64,000 nucleotides of DNA from an uncultured Ruminococcus sp. (lineage in GTDB: Bacteria; Bacillota; Clostridia; Oscillospirales; Ruminococcaceae): contig CAKSMF010000004.1 in NCBI GenBank assembly GCA_934474025.1, forward strand, positions 1-64,000. Reading direction: 5' to 3'. Below are positions 43,739 to 52,136 of this stretch, one piece after another. Below the pieces are notes generated by a model. That model made no database searches. It was not told the origin of the DNA and saw only the letters and a list, made by a program, of their open reading frames with translations. The translations under genes and the position numbers were made by a program. The number at the start of each line of letters is the position of its first letter. The stretch's first letter is position 1.

Positions 43739-44791
43739 TTATGCAAATCGACCTCTTGGAATTTCAGTTGTTCGTTCTGTACGTTTACTAAAACCATTTG
43801 CAGAACCATTTTCTTTTGTTGGAGGCTCAGGGAACATTGATCCAAATAGACTTCTCCATTTTGAAACGCTTTCATGGAGATCTTCACAATCATATGCGTC
43901 TCTTGCTTTTTGAGCAGCATCACATACTGATTCATAAAAATCGTTATAATCATCTTCTGACAATCTACCAAAAACATCGTGTTCAGGAACGCCCCTATCT
44001 GCAAGAAAAGGTTTTGTCGGATAATAATTTGTAATTTTTTCAAGTGTTAATACAACACCCTCAGCTACACTTTTTATACCATCTGGGCAACAATCTCCGA
44101 TGAAGTGTTCAAGCGGGTAACTCTTGGGGTGTTTCATGTCAGGGCACATTACTTTTTTCCACCATTTTAAAGCCTTTACTACATTTATATAATGGCCATT
44201 GCATCTCTTGTTTTTTTCAACAGTCCATCTAATTTGTTCAAGAGGGTGCGTTTTATCCCATGTATCGGCTTCACGGTCAGGAATCAATAATGGCTCGTCC
44301 TTCCAATCGCTTTCGTCAGATTCAGTAAAAAACGCCGAGAATTCTTCAATGGAAGATTCACTAACCAATTCTTCAGAACATAATTCTTCTTGAACTGCCT
44401 CGCTGGGAGCAGAGGTAGGTACTATATCAAGATCAACATAACTAAGACTAATTCCAAGAGAACGCCCTTGCTTACGATACTTTCCCTCATAATGCTTCTT
44501 CAAAAAAGGTATAAACATATCCAAAGCTTCTTCAGGCGTAGTATTTTCTGAATCAAGATTAGTGACAACAATTATGTCAACATCAGACTTGTTGCCATTC
44601 TTCGGCTTTACTGCAGTTGATCTTCGGTAGCTTCCTTGCAAAAATGTGCTTACGATTATTGGCGCTAACTCTTCATCTGCCAACAGTCGTTTTCTTAATG
44701 TTGAATGTCCTGTTTTCAAATCACTAATCTGACTGTCAGACAAACGGATATTCGACAAAAAATCAGAAAAGTATGTAGGTGCTGTTGCCAT
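43739..44791 (-). CDS. CBASS CD-NTase (cyclic oligonucleotide synthase)
   Basis: About 350 residues from ATG 44791, chosen for its 9-bp spacing from AAGGAG; ATG 44797 is also possible. The nucleotidyltransferase motif is QGSYRRSTAVKP with SDVDIIVV (Gly 53, Ser 54, Asp 70, Asp 72 from this start) and a third acidic site in YVDLDIVPT. The C-terminus ends in Arg-Gly-Arg-Phe-Ala, suitable for Cap2-mediated conjugation. On phage infection it would make a cyclic di- or trinucleotide that activates the SAVED effector encoded just upstream. Confidence 0.92.
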   Translation of the reverse strand: MATAPTYFSDFLSNIRLSDSQISDLKTGHSTLRKRLLADEELAPIIVSTFLQGSYRRSTAVKPKNGNKSDVDIIVVTNLDSENTTPEEALDMFIPFLKKHYEGKYRKQGRSLGISLSYVDLDIVPTSAPSEAVQEELCSEELVSESSIEEFSAFFTESDESDWKDEPLLIPDREADTWDKTHPLEQIRWTVEKNKRCNGHYINVVKALKWWKKVMCPDMKHPKSYPLEHFIGDCCPDGIKSVAEGVVLTLEKITNYYPTKPFLADRGVPEHDVFGRLSEDDYNDFYESVCDAAQKARDAYDCEDLHESVSKWRSLFGSMFPEPPTKENGSANGFSKRTERTTEIPRGRFA

Positions 44792-44805
44792 AATCATCTT
44801 CTCCT

Positions 44806-46215
44806 TTACGGTAAATTTTGAAATGAAGGTGAATATGTTCCAGTATCTTTTGCCTCTAAATCAAATTCATACAAAACGCAATTGCCAAATCCTCGTGATC
44901 TTTGACCAAGAAGAAACATAAAAGCATTAGGTGCTGAAACAAAAATATGAACAGTAGCTTTTCTCTCTACTGTACTTCGCTTTGCAAGCGATGATACAAC
45001 CTGCTGAACAAGATTTATTGCATGAGCAGCATTTTGTATAGAATCAAAAGAAGGTCCTTTCCCGCCAATAGTAAGCGTAATCATTCTTCCTATTTTAAGT
45101 TCGCTATCCGAAATGTATTCCTTGACATTATCTTCAATATTACGAGTGATACTTATGATAAGGCAAGTATCAGATTCGTTTATGTCAATACGTTCGTCTC
45201 TAACATCAAAGTCTATGAATGTAGCATCGTATGAATCTTCAATACTCCATATTTCTGACTTGTGTAGCGGATCAGGGTTGCTGGGGAAGGCAGAAATTCT
45301 AGATTTTGGATCGAGTATTCTTCCAGTAGCAAATGCAATTGATAATGGTGCTTCCAACATTAACTGATAGTTATAATTTACATCAGTATTTTTCTTCAAA
45401 AATGTGTCCAATTCTTGGTAAACATCTCTATCCCAGTCATATTCTGGCTTGAGTTTTCTTCCATCAAATTTTTCTTTAAACGAAAGAATCGTTTCTGTTG
45501 CCTCTGACAAATATTCTGTACCACGTTCAAAACTAACAACACCTATTGCCTTGAAACCGAAACACCTATTCTTCAACATCAGTACATATTCTTCAATTTG
45601 AGAATCAAATATAGATTTCTCTATACCATTGTTTCCCAAAGACGAGAGAAAATTATCTGCTACTATTGCTTTTGAAATCAACTCAAACTGATTGTACATC
45701 AAAGCAAACCCTTTTGTTGAAAGATACTTCAATAAAGATGCTATTAATAAATCAGTCAGTATATTTAAGTCGAACGGGTAATTGATTATCCCAAGAATTT
45801 TATTGCTTATGATAGAAGTATCGAATGCTGATAACGCATCTAAATGTTTTTTCCCTAACTTGGTCTTATCATTATTGTTTTCCTGTAAAACATCAATTGC
45901 ATTTTTGAATTCAATCGCGCTTTTGCCCAATTGCCTGATCAAGAACACTTCACATTCTGTTGCACCTATATCATCCTTAATCAAATCGTTTGTCCATTCA
46001 ATTATAGCACTACGATCAAAAGAGTTAACGCTTGATTTAACCTGAATGCTTTTAACAACATTTCCGTTTCTTTCCAAAGCTATGTCAACTTTGTCATTTG
46101 CAGAATTATACTCAACATATATCTTATCCCAATTATCTTGACATAGCGCTTGAAAAATGGAAGCAAATGCCTGATATAGATATCCTCTGGAACCATCTTT
46201 TCCGCCCAAATTCAT
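44806..46215 (-). CDS. cap4: CBASS effector Cap4: PD-(D/E)xK nuclease with SAVED domain
   Basis: 469 residues from ATG 46215, chosen because AAAGGAG lies 3-4 bp upstream; the frame is open to 46353 but that part is not protein-like. The N-terminus SRGYLYQAFASIFQAL, NDKVDIALER and SIQVKSS gives a DUF4297/Mrr-like nuclease core (Asp 44, Lys 60). The C-terminal 200 residues are a SAVED domain (APLSIAFATGRIL, HIFVSAPNAFMFLLGQ, YEFDLEA, SPSFQNLP), which binds the cyclic nucleotide. Activated Cap4 cuts DNA non-specifically and aborts infection. First gene of the operon. Confidence 0.9.
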   Translation of the reverse strand: MNLGGKDGSRGYLYQAFASIFQALCQDNWDKIYVEYNSANDKVDIALERNGNVVKSIQVKSSVNSFDRSAIIEWTNDLIKDDIGATECEVFLIRQLGKSAIEFKNAIDVLQENNNDKTKLGKKHLDALSAFDTSIISNKILGIINYPFDLNILTDLLIASLLKYLSTKGFALMYNQFELISKAIVADNFLSSLGNNGIEKSIFDSQIEEYVLMLKNRCFGFKAIGVVSFERGTEYLSEATETILSFKEKFDGRKLKPEYDWDRDVYQELDTFLKKNTDVNYNYQLMLEAPLSIAFATGRILDPKSRISAFPSNPDPLHKSEIWSIEDSYDATFIDFDVRDERIDINESDTCLIISITRNIEDNVKEYISDSELKIGRMITLTIGGKGPSFDSIQNAAHAINLVQQVVSSLAKRSTVERKATVHIFVSAPNAFMFLLGQRSRGFGNCVLYEFDLEAKDTGTYSPSFQNLP

Positions 46216-47379
46216 TTCTCCTTTATTACAGTAATTTTCTTTGTAAACAGCATAAACTTCAAAATAATATATCACTGATACGCTGGAATAAACATATATT
46301 TCATAGGGAATAACCATTATATTCGCTCCAATGTGATACAGTTTCACAGCCAAAAGGTTTTCCGTTAATCAATTAATAAGTCTACGTTTCAGTCTATTTT
46401 AAGGGCAATAGCACACAATGCACGCCTTACGGCTTTGTACGAAATCTGCTTGCACATTTTGGACCCATTCTGTACAATCTAACTTTGTAGCTTTCTGACA
46501 AGCTTTGTTTGGTATGGCTTAAAAGTGTTTTTCATTCCACTCTGATTAAAATCATGCTGAGCCATTAGTTTTTCTCTGAGACGTATTCGTACAAATCCTT
46601 TGGAGAAGTAAGCAAGTAAACCTCAACTTTTTTCTTTCCGAAAGTCCGAAGAAACGTCACAACAAATTTATTATTTTACGAGTGCGTATTTCTTATAGCA
46701 AAATAATATTTTAAAATCCTATTATTCACATTATACCATAATTGTTCGACATATCATATAAAACTGGTACAAATAGTATGGTTTTATGGTATGAAATTTA
46801 TATTAGTTGTTAGGATATGGATTTTTCTTCAAACTCCACATAATACTCCACTAACTGCTCCGCCTCAGTAAAATTGTCGATTCCGACCTGTTCATTTTTA
46901 TCTAAAAAACCAGTATTAAAGATTCCTCACAGAGAACATCTTTGCCTTTCTTGCCCACTCGTTATATTTCTATGTCCATCATGCTTAACATTAAGATAAT
47001 ATACAATTATCTAATGTTAAGAAATTATCCGTTTAAGATAGCTCATCCAAATCCAATAATGAATACTCCATTATACAATGTTAATTCAGTATAAATATAC
47101 ACAATAACCAAACGAATAGACTGCTATCACAATTCTCGTTTTATATTCAATTTTTCCTTCTATATATTAATGCCTATTTTTGTGTCAAAAGTGCCGAACA
47201 AAAGTCGAATTTTGTAGAAACGCACAATTCAAGAGCCGCTTTTTTGTTAAATAAAGCCAAACCTTCTTGCTATCAATTCCGGCACTGCATAATATAAGAA
47301 TGTCTTGATTTAATCTCTCTGCATTAATAACTCCGCATAGAAATTGAGAACGTTATCAACATTATTATTACCTGTTATT
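46216..47379. other. Long non-coding stretch with decayed minus-strand fragments
   Basis: No intact gene lies between cap4 and the LytTR-like promoters. On the minus strand short coding-like pieces are seen: VVTFLRTFGKKKVEVYLLTS (about 46610-46665) and DKNEQVGIDNFTEAEQLVEY (about 46835-46900), both ending at stops and with no family recognised. The rest is AT-rich without clear structure. It looks like a graveyard of one or more genes. Confidence 0.45.
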
Positions 47380-47557
47380 ATTATAACACAAATCAACGAT
47401 TCGTGCCGAAACTTGCAGTGAAATATTAGTTTGTTTGCAGTGAAAAATTGAATTTTTAGTATAAAAACACGAGTAATTGTCTAATTTTATTGTAGTTGTT
47501 TTTATTCCGTTTGTCAATAGCCGTGGCACGAAATGCACTTTTTTGGCACGAAATGCA
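47380..47557 (-). promoter_or_regulatory. Two tandem promoters with LytTR-like direct repeats
   Basis: Promoter 1 (minus strand): TTGACA at 47517-47512 and TACAAT at 47494-47489, 17 bp apart. It is preceded by two direct copies of TGCATTTCGTGCC (47557-47545, 47537-47525; period 20). Promoter 2: TATAAT at 47385-47380 with no good -35 box but two copies of TTTCACTGCAA (47445-47435, 47423-47413; period 22). Pairs of repeats about two helical turns apart just upstream of a weak -35 are typical of AgrA/LytTR regulators. The DNA downstream is decayed. Confidence 0.55.
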
Positions 47558-47620
47558 TATTATTATTTATTTTAATTTCAAATTATACAATCAGGATATT
47601 TTTTAAACTACGATTTCCAT

Positions 47621-47890
47621 TTATTTGCTATTAAATTCATCCAGCATTCTCTGATACTCTTTTTCCTCACAGTCGACGTAATCCTTTGCGAACTGTTCGG
47701 TTTCTGCAAGACTGTTTTTCACCAATTCAAAATCAACCGCAGCAGAAAAAACATCAATTTCAAGCCTTTCGGATTCATCTGAAAAAATCTCAATTGTGAA
47801 TCCTTCACAAGTAACCTTTTCACCATTCTTATTCTCTCTCCACAGTTTTTTGTCGGGAGTAATTTTCACAAAAAATCCTTTATATTTCAT
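47621..47890 (-). CDS. Unrecognised protein of the amidoligase/GGCT locus
   Basis: 89 residues with AAGGTGAAAATATG upstream. MKYKGFFVKITPDKKLWREN, then EIFSDESERLEIDVFSAAVD and a charged helical tail. No transmembrane segment. It is 12 bp downstream of the GGCT gene and in the same direction, so it belongs to that operon. Family not recognised. Confidence 0.6.
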   Translation of the reverse strand: MKYKGFFVKITPDKKLWRENKNGEKVTCEGFTIEIFSDESERLEIDVFSAAVDFELVKNSLAETEQFAKDYVDCEEKEYQRMLDEFNSK

Positions 47891-47902
47891 ATTTTCACCT
47901 TC

Positions 47903-48391
47903 CTAAAATTTCATCTGAAAATCATCGTCAAATTCATAATCTTCATCAATTTCCTCCATAAATTGCTTATGGTAAATTGAATTTTCCAGTGCTGTTTCCA
48001 GATAGGATTCATCCAAACCGTTTTCTCTGTACCCTTGTAAAATAATGTTGTAATACTGCGGACTCGGCGGAGAAATCGTTCCACGATTCATCAGATAAGC
48101 CATTCCTTTATATGTTTTTCCGTCCAGTTCAAAAGACATTTTTTCCTGTCTATAAAGATGAGGGTGTCCCTCATACCGATTTAAAATAGGCAAATCCCTT
48201 TCATCAAGTTCCCAGATCAGAACCGGAAGGCTTGCATTTTCTTTCTGAACTATCGTAGCGACTCCTCTGAACTCCAATTCATATCCCTTGATCTCAGACG
48301 TTCCCACAACTTTCGAATGCGGACACCGATATGCCATCTGCTTCAGATTGATGTTGCTGCCATAGGCGATATACAGCTGTTTTTTACTCAT
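47903..48391 (-). CDS. Gamma-glutamylcyclotransferase-like (AIG2/GGCT) protein
   Basis: 162 residues. LYIAYGSNINLKQMAYRCP is the YGSN substrate loop of the GGCT fold. RGVATIVQKE, PVLIWELDERDLPILNRYEG (with the catalytic-type Glu) and YRQEKMSFELDGKTYKGMAY complete it. Such enzymes release 5-oxoproline from gamma-glutamyl amines. Next to an amidoligase it may undo or edit the isopeptide or gamma-glutamyl links that the ligase makes, a pairing previously predicted for amidoligases. Confidence 0.85.
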   Translation of the reverse strand: MSKKQLYIAYGSNINLKQMAYRCPHSKVVGTSEIKGYELEFRGVATIVQKENASLPVLIWELDERDLPILNRYEGHPHLYRQEKMSFELDGKTYKGMAYLMNRGTISPPSPQYYNIILQGYRENGLDESYLETALENSIYHKQFMEEIDEDYEFDDDFQMKF

Positions 48392-48404
48392 TTCCCAACC
48401 TCCA

Positions 48405-49475
48405 TTACATACTCATTCCAAACGTTTCATCTTCCTCATATTGGCTCACTGTCGGCTCTGAATTTTCATCGGGTATATTTTCGATTTCTTGTCTGACCTC
48501 GCTTACAGGCTCGATACGCTGCTCACGGGCGGCGATTCGCTCTTGTTTCAGACGTTCCCTCTGCCTGATTGCATCTTCGGGGTGCAGCCATGCAATATTG
48601 CCCTCAAGATGCGAAAGTAAGTGCTTGCGACAGTTCTTGAATTCCTGTCCGTTTAATCCAATGCGAATTAACCAGCAGCGAAAAGTGTACCGAGGATTCT
48701 CGCTTTGCGTAACACGTGGACTTGCCGATTTCTGCGTTAAAGCCTGATTGCTGACCGCCAGCACCAGCGAAATATATGCCCTCAGCACGCCTGCATTCAG
48801 CGAACTGTTGAACGCTCTGATCTCAATATTGTTATCAGTAAACACCGGATGTAAATTCAAACATCGATACCGGGATGAGTCATAATGGGAGTGATATTCT
48901 GCATTATCGCCGTACCACAGCCGTTTTATCGTCTGTAAATCTTTTGGCTTTTTTCTGTTCAATTCCTCAACAAAATGCTTATCAACTTTTTTGCAGTAAG
49001 TGCTTTCACGGTTTGAATCCACCTGCAAAGCCTGATATAACATATCCTCTTTACTTGCAAAAATATTCACCAAATTACGCAGTTTTTGCGGATCATAAGG
49101 TTCAAAGTCAATGTGTATATGAATTCCGGTAGATTCGTTACAAATACCGCCGCTTCGCCGAACAGAACGCACAACCTCCTGAAGCAAAGCCATATCATTG
49201 TACTCCAAAATAGGAGTCACAATCTCAACAGAATATTTTTTGGAAGCCGGAGTACCGTCCTTAGTAGTGCATTTTATGCTTGCGTCGGACATGATTTTCC
49301 ATCGCCTGTCCTGACTGTCATAAACGTCATATCGGTCGTAACTTCCGCCGAAATAGTCCGGCGAACCGCCCAAAACCTTTGCAACAGCTTCTGCCGCATT
49401 TTCTCTTGTCAGACCCGTACACTCTATTTCCACACCGAATTTTTGCGTTTTTATTCCCTCAAAATTTCCTGACAT
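48405..49475 (-). CDS. Amidoligase (PF12224)
   Basis: 356 residues. QKFGVEIECTGLTRENA, WKIMSDASIKC, KYSVEIVTPILEY, STGIHIHIDFEPY and NNIEIRAFNSSLN are the conserved blocks of the glutamine-synthetase-like amidoligase family; acidic residues and the HxH would bind metal and ATP. Unlike the copy at 31728 it has no zinc fingers and is intact. It is encoded with a GGCT-like hydrolase and lies just downstream of the recombinase operon of a second mobile element. Confidence 0.88.
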   Translation of the reverse strand: MSGNFEGIKTQKFGVEIECTGLTRENAAEAVAKVLGGSPDYFGGSYDRYDVYDSQDRRWKIMSDASIKCTTKDGTPASKKYSVEIVTPILEYNDMALLQEVVRSVRRSGGICNESTGIHIHIDFEPYDPQKLRNLVNIFASKEDMLYQALQVDSNRESTYCKKVDKHFVEELNRKKPKDLQTIKRLWYGDNAEYHSHYDSSRYRCLNLHPVFTDNNIEIRAFNSSLNAGVLRAYISLVLAVSNQALTQKSASPRVTQSENPRYTFRCWLIRIGLNGQEFKNCRKHLLSHLEGNIAWLHPEDAIRQRERLKQERIAAREQRIEPVSEVRQEIENIPDENSEPTVSQYEEDETFGMSM

Positions 49476-49502
49476 TTTATTTCACCACCGCCAATAAAAA
49501 TG

Positions 49503-49524
49503 ACTTACAGAACATTCTGCAAGC
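49503..49524 (-). terminator. Hairpin after the second recombinase operon
   Basis: On the minus strand GCTTGCAGAA and TTCTGTAAGT pair with two G-U wobbles and a very short loop, followed by CATTTTTATTGG. It lies between recombinase B3 and the amidoligase gene. Confidence 0.65.
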
Positions 49525-49536
49525 CACTTTTTCGTA

Positions 49537-51159
49537 TTATTCAATTTCAGCCTTCACTTCGTAACCGCCCTTGAAAATCACCAGTATTTCGGTCTTATCG
49601 AGTACTTTTATACACTCAATCAACTTGCGAATCAGCACATTATCAAACGTTTCCAGCTCGAATTTTTCTTGCTCAATCATTTGCATAATCTCATCAAGCT
49701 TTGCCTGAGTTTCAGCAGATGTTTTATTCTGAGATTTAAGCATTTCCAATCGTTCACTCAACTGCTGTTCCTCCTGATATAAGCTCGCAAATTCACTGTC
49801 AAGCTTGGCCTCATCGCATCCGCCGGAAGCTATCAGCATTACTAAATCATTTCGTGCCTGATCGATTTCTTTCAGCCTGTTTTCGATATTAATAATCTCC
49901 TCCTGCCCCTGACATTCCAGAACCGTTCCGATATTTGCTTTTAAAATTCTTGCGATATCATTTCGGCATGAATAATAATTATTTATTGCATGAATTATGG
50001 CTTTGTGAAGCGATTCTTCCTTGAGCGTAGGCAAATCGGGACAATACTTTTTACCATGCTCCAGACGGCTGATACATCGCCACACAATCTGCTTTTTTCC
50101 TTTCACTATCCAAGTGGCTCTGCGATAAGGAGTACCGCATTTTCCACAGATAAGCAATTCCGTAAGAGCATATTTACTCGAATATCTGCCTTGCTCCGTC
50201 GTAGTTTTATCAGATACTTTACGTTTGGAATTTCGCCTTGCAAGTTCCTGCTGAACCCGATTATATGTATCACGGTCAATTATCGGATCGTGATGGTCGG
50301 TCACAAGATACATCGGTCGTTCACCCTTATTTTTCACAACTTTATGAGTAATACAATCAAGCGTATACGTCTTTTGCATCAGCGCATCCCCGACATATTT
50401 TTCGTTTTTCAGAATACTGCTTATAAGCGATTCATTCCAAATTTTCTTGCCCCGTGATGTCAGAAATCCTTTACACTCAAGGAATTCTTTGATATTTCTC
50501 ATGCTATAGCCATCAAGGAACAGTCTGTAAATCAGCCTTACTATTTCAGCTTCTTCAGGAACAATTTCAGGCTTACCGTCCACACCTTTTTTGTATCCGA
50601 GCAGATACTTGTACTGGAACGTTACTCTGCCCTCACGATACGCTTTTTCTTTTCCCCAAGAAACATTTTTGCTGATTGACTCTGATTCAGCTTGTGCGAA
50701 ACTTCCATACAAAGCAATCATAAATTCCGAAGTCATGGTCAGTGTATTGAGATTTTCCTTTTCGAATATTACGCCGATTCCAAGGTCTTTAAGCTGCCTG
50801 ACGTACTCAAGGCAATCCACGGTATTTCGAGCAAATCTCGATATTGACTTTGTAATTACAAGGTCAATTTTTTTGTTTTTGCACATCCTGATCATACGAT
50901 TGAATTCTGTACGTTTTTTCGTCTGAGTACCGCTTATACCTTCGTCAGCAAATATTCCAGCCAAAGTCCATTCCTTTTTTCGATTAATTAAATCAGTGTA
51001 GTAAGCGATCTGCACCTGATATGAATTCTGCTGTTCCTCTTGTTCTGTTGATACTCTGCAGTACGCCGCAACTCGCAATTGATGGTATTTATCCCTGTTT
51101 TCCGCAGTCTGCACTCTCGCAGGAATTATTGTTACATTCGGTGCTGTAGGCATTTTCAT
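49537..51159 (-). CDS. Large serine recombinase B3
   Basis: 540 residues from ATG 51159 with AAAGGAAGA upstream (ATG 51153 also possible). Catalytic motif VAAYCRVSTEQEEQ, helix motif TKSISRFARNTVD, recombinase domain (VRLIYRLFLDGYSMRNIKEF), zinc ribbon CGKCGTPYRR and C ... C pair, coiled-coil tail. The start overlaps the end of the catalytic-less partner B2 by about 70 bp. It is a close structural match of B1. It probably drives insertion and excision of this element. Confidence 0.92.
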   Translation of the reverse strand: MKMPTAPNVTIIPARVQTAENRDKYHQLRVAAYCRVSTEQEEQQNSYQVQIAYYTDLINRKKEWTLAGIFADEGISGTQTKKRTEFNRMIRMCKNKKIDLVITKSISRFARNTVDCLEYVRQLKDLGIGVIFEKENLNTLTMTSEFMIALYGSFAQAESESISKNVSWGKEKAYREGRVTFQYKYLLGYKKGVDGKPEIVPEEAEIVRLIYRLFLDGYSMRNIKEFLECKGFLTSRGKKIWNESLISSILKNEKYVGDALMQKTYTLDCITHKVVKNKGERPMYLVTDHHDPIIDRDTYNRVQQELARRNSKRKVSDKTTTEQGRYSSKYALTELLICGKCGTPYRRATWIVKGKKQIVWRCISRLEHGKKYCPDLPTLKEESLHKAIIHAINNYYSCRNDIARILKANIGTVLECQGQEEIINIENRLKEIDQARNDLVMLIASGGCDEAKLDSEFASLYQEEQQLSERLEMLKSQNKTSAETQAKLDEIMQMIEQEKFELETFDNVLIRKLIECIKVLDKTEILVIFKGGYEVKAEIE

Positions 51160-52030
51160 TCTTCCTTTCTGTGATATTTTTGATGATTACGCCGTTGATA
51201 AATTCGACCTCTATGGTACAAAAATGACTTATCCAGATTCGTGAAACACACGCTTTGAATAAGCCAATATCGAGAGTATTCAGTTGTTCATGATTTTCAA
51301 GCAGAGCCTTGATTTCCGCTGTTTTCTGTAGATTTTCATTGTAAGTACAGCAGTTGTATTTTATCTGTGCAAGCTTAAAAATTTCCGATTTTATTCTGTC
51401 AAAATCATGCTGTGCGGAATCCAGCATCTGACTGATTTCGTTCTGCTTGCGAATCACATCCACAGTCGGAGAGTATGCACTGATTTCACTGTCTGATTCC
51501 AATAAATTCGGATTTGCAATCGCTGTATTCAAAACAGTCAGCACTGACCCAATTATCATCTGATCCGTCAGCTGATATTCAAGTCTGTAACAGTCGGGAT
51601 TTCTGCAGTCCCATTTCTCGAAACGGCAGTTACCGCCGATTCGTGAAAGCCGGCGACCGCATTCCGAACAGTATGTACGATTTCTGATTTCCTGTAAATC
51701 TTCCGAAATTACGCACACGGAAGTTGCTTTCTGAACACGCTTTTTATTCGCAGTTTTAAAGGTTTCCTCGTCGATAATCTGCGGATATTTGCCGTTTCCG
51801 AGATACTTTTCGTTCTCGATAATCCTCTTGACCATGTTTTTATTCCAATGTTCAGAATTGGCAGTATATCGGATTTTTTTGGACTCCATCAGCTTTGCAA
51901 TCTGCATTAAACTGCTGCCGTTCAGGTATTCCTCAAAAATTCTGACAACTGCTTTGGATTCTGTCGACTCTGTGATTATCTTACCGTTCCGCATACAGTA
52001 GCCAAACGGTATTGTACGATTTTTAGCCAT
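51089..52030 (-). CDS. Recombinase-like protein B2 lacking the catalytic domain
   Basis: 313 residues from ATG 52030, chosen for AAAGGAAG upstream. It starts directly at the recombinase domain (MAKNRTIPFGYCMRNGKIIT, VVRIFEEYLNGSSLMQIAKL), continues with a zinc ribbon (CSECGRRLSRIG ... CRNPDC) and a helical tail. The whole Ser-bearing resolvase domain is absent. The gene keeps its own leader, ribosome site and overlap with B3, so it is probably a functional DNA-binding partner rather than debris. It could act like a directionality or targeting factor. That is inference. Confidence 0.85.
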   Translation of the reverse strand: MAKNRTIPFGYCMRNGKIITESTESKAVVRIFEEYLNGSSLMQIAKLMESKKIRYTANSEHWNKNMVKRIIENEKYLGNGKYPQIIDEETFKTANKKRVQKATSVCVISEDLQEIRNRTYCSECGRRLSRIGGNCRFEKWDCRNPDCYRLEYQLTDQMIIGSVLTVLNTAIANPNLLESDSEISAYSPTVDVIRKQNEISQMLDSAQHDFDRIKSEIFKLAQIKYNCCTYNENLQKTAEIKALLENHEQLNTLDIGLFKACVSRIWISHFCTIEVEFINGVIIKNITERKNENAYSTECNNNSCESADCGKQG

Positions 52031-52044
52031 AATTTCACTTCCTT

Positions 52045-52065
52045 TCACCAACAAGCATACCACAT
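52045..52065 (-). promoter_or_regulatory. Six-codon upstream ORF before recombinase B2
   Basis: ATG TGG TAT GCT TGT TGG TGA encodes Met-Trp-Tyr-Ala-Cys-Trp and ends 15 bp before the B2 start, just ahead of its ribosome site. A near copy (Met-Trp-Tyr-Ser-Cys) lies in the same place before B1. It may be a regulatory mini-ORF or just a duplicated leader. Confidence 0.4.
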
Positions 52066-52103
52066 TTTACTGCAGAAATCCAGTATCAAAACCAACAAAG
52101 AAT

Positions 52104-52130
52104 TGCCCTGAAAATTGACTTTCAGGACAT
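52104..52130 (-). terminator. Hairpin between recombinase genes B1 and B2
   Basis: On the minus strand TGTCCTGAAA and TTTTCAGGGCA pair around GTCAA, directly after the B1 stop codon, and the stem is followed by ATTCTTTG. It may reduce read-through into B2. Confidence 0.65.
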
Positions 52131-52136
52131 ATTCTG

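Noticed and set aside
46216..46353. N-terminal extension of Cap4 to 46353
   Set aside because: The extension is hydrophobic and Tyr-rich with no ribosome site, while ATG 46215 has AAAGGAG directly upstream and matches the usual start of the nuclease domain.
47413..47557. Possible CRISPR-like or iteron array
   Set aside because: There are only two pairs of different repeats with about 20-bp periods, aligned to -35/-10 boxes. This fits regulator sites and not spacers or replication iterons.
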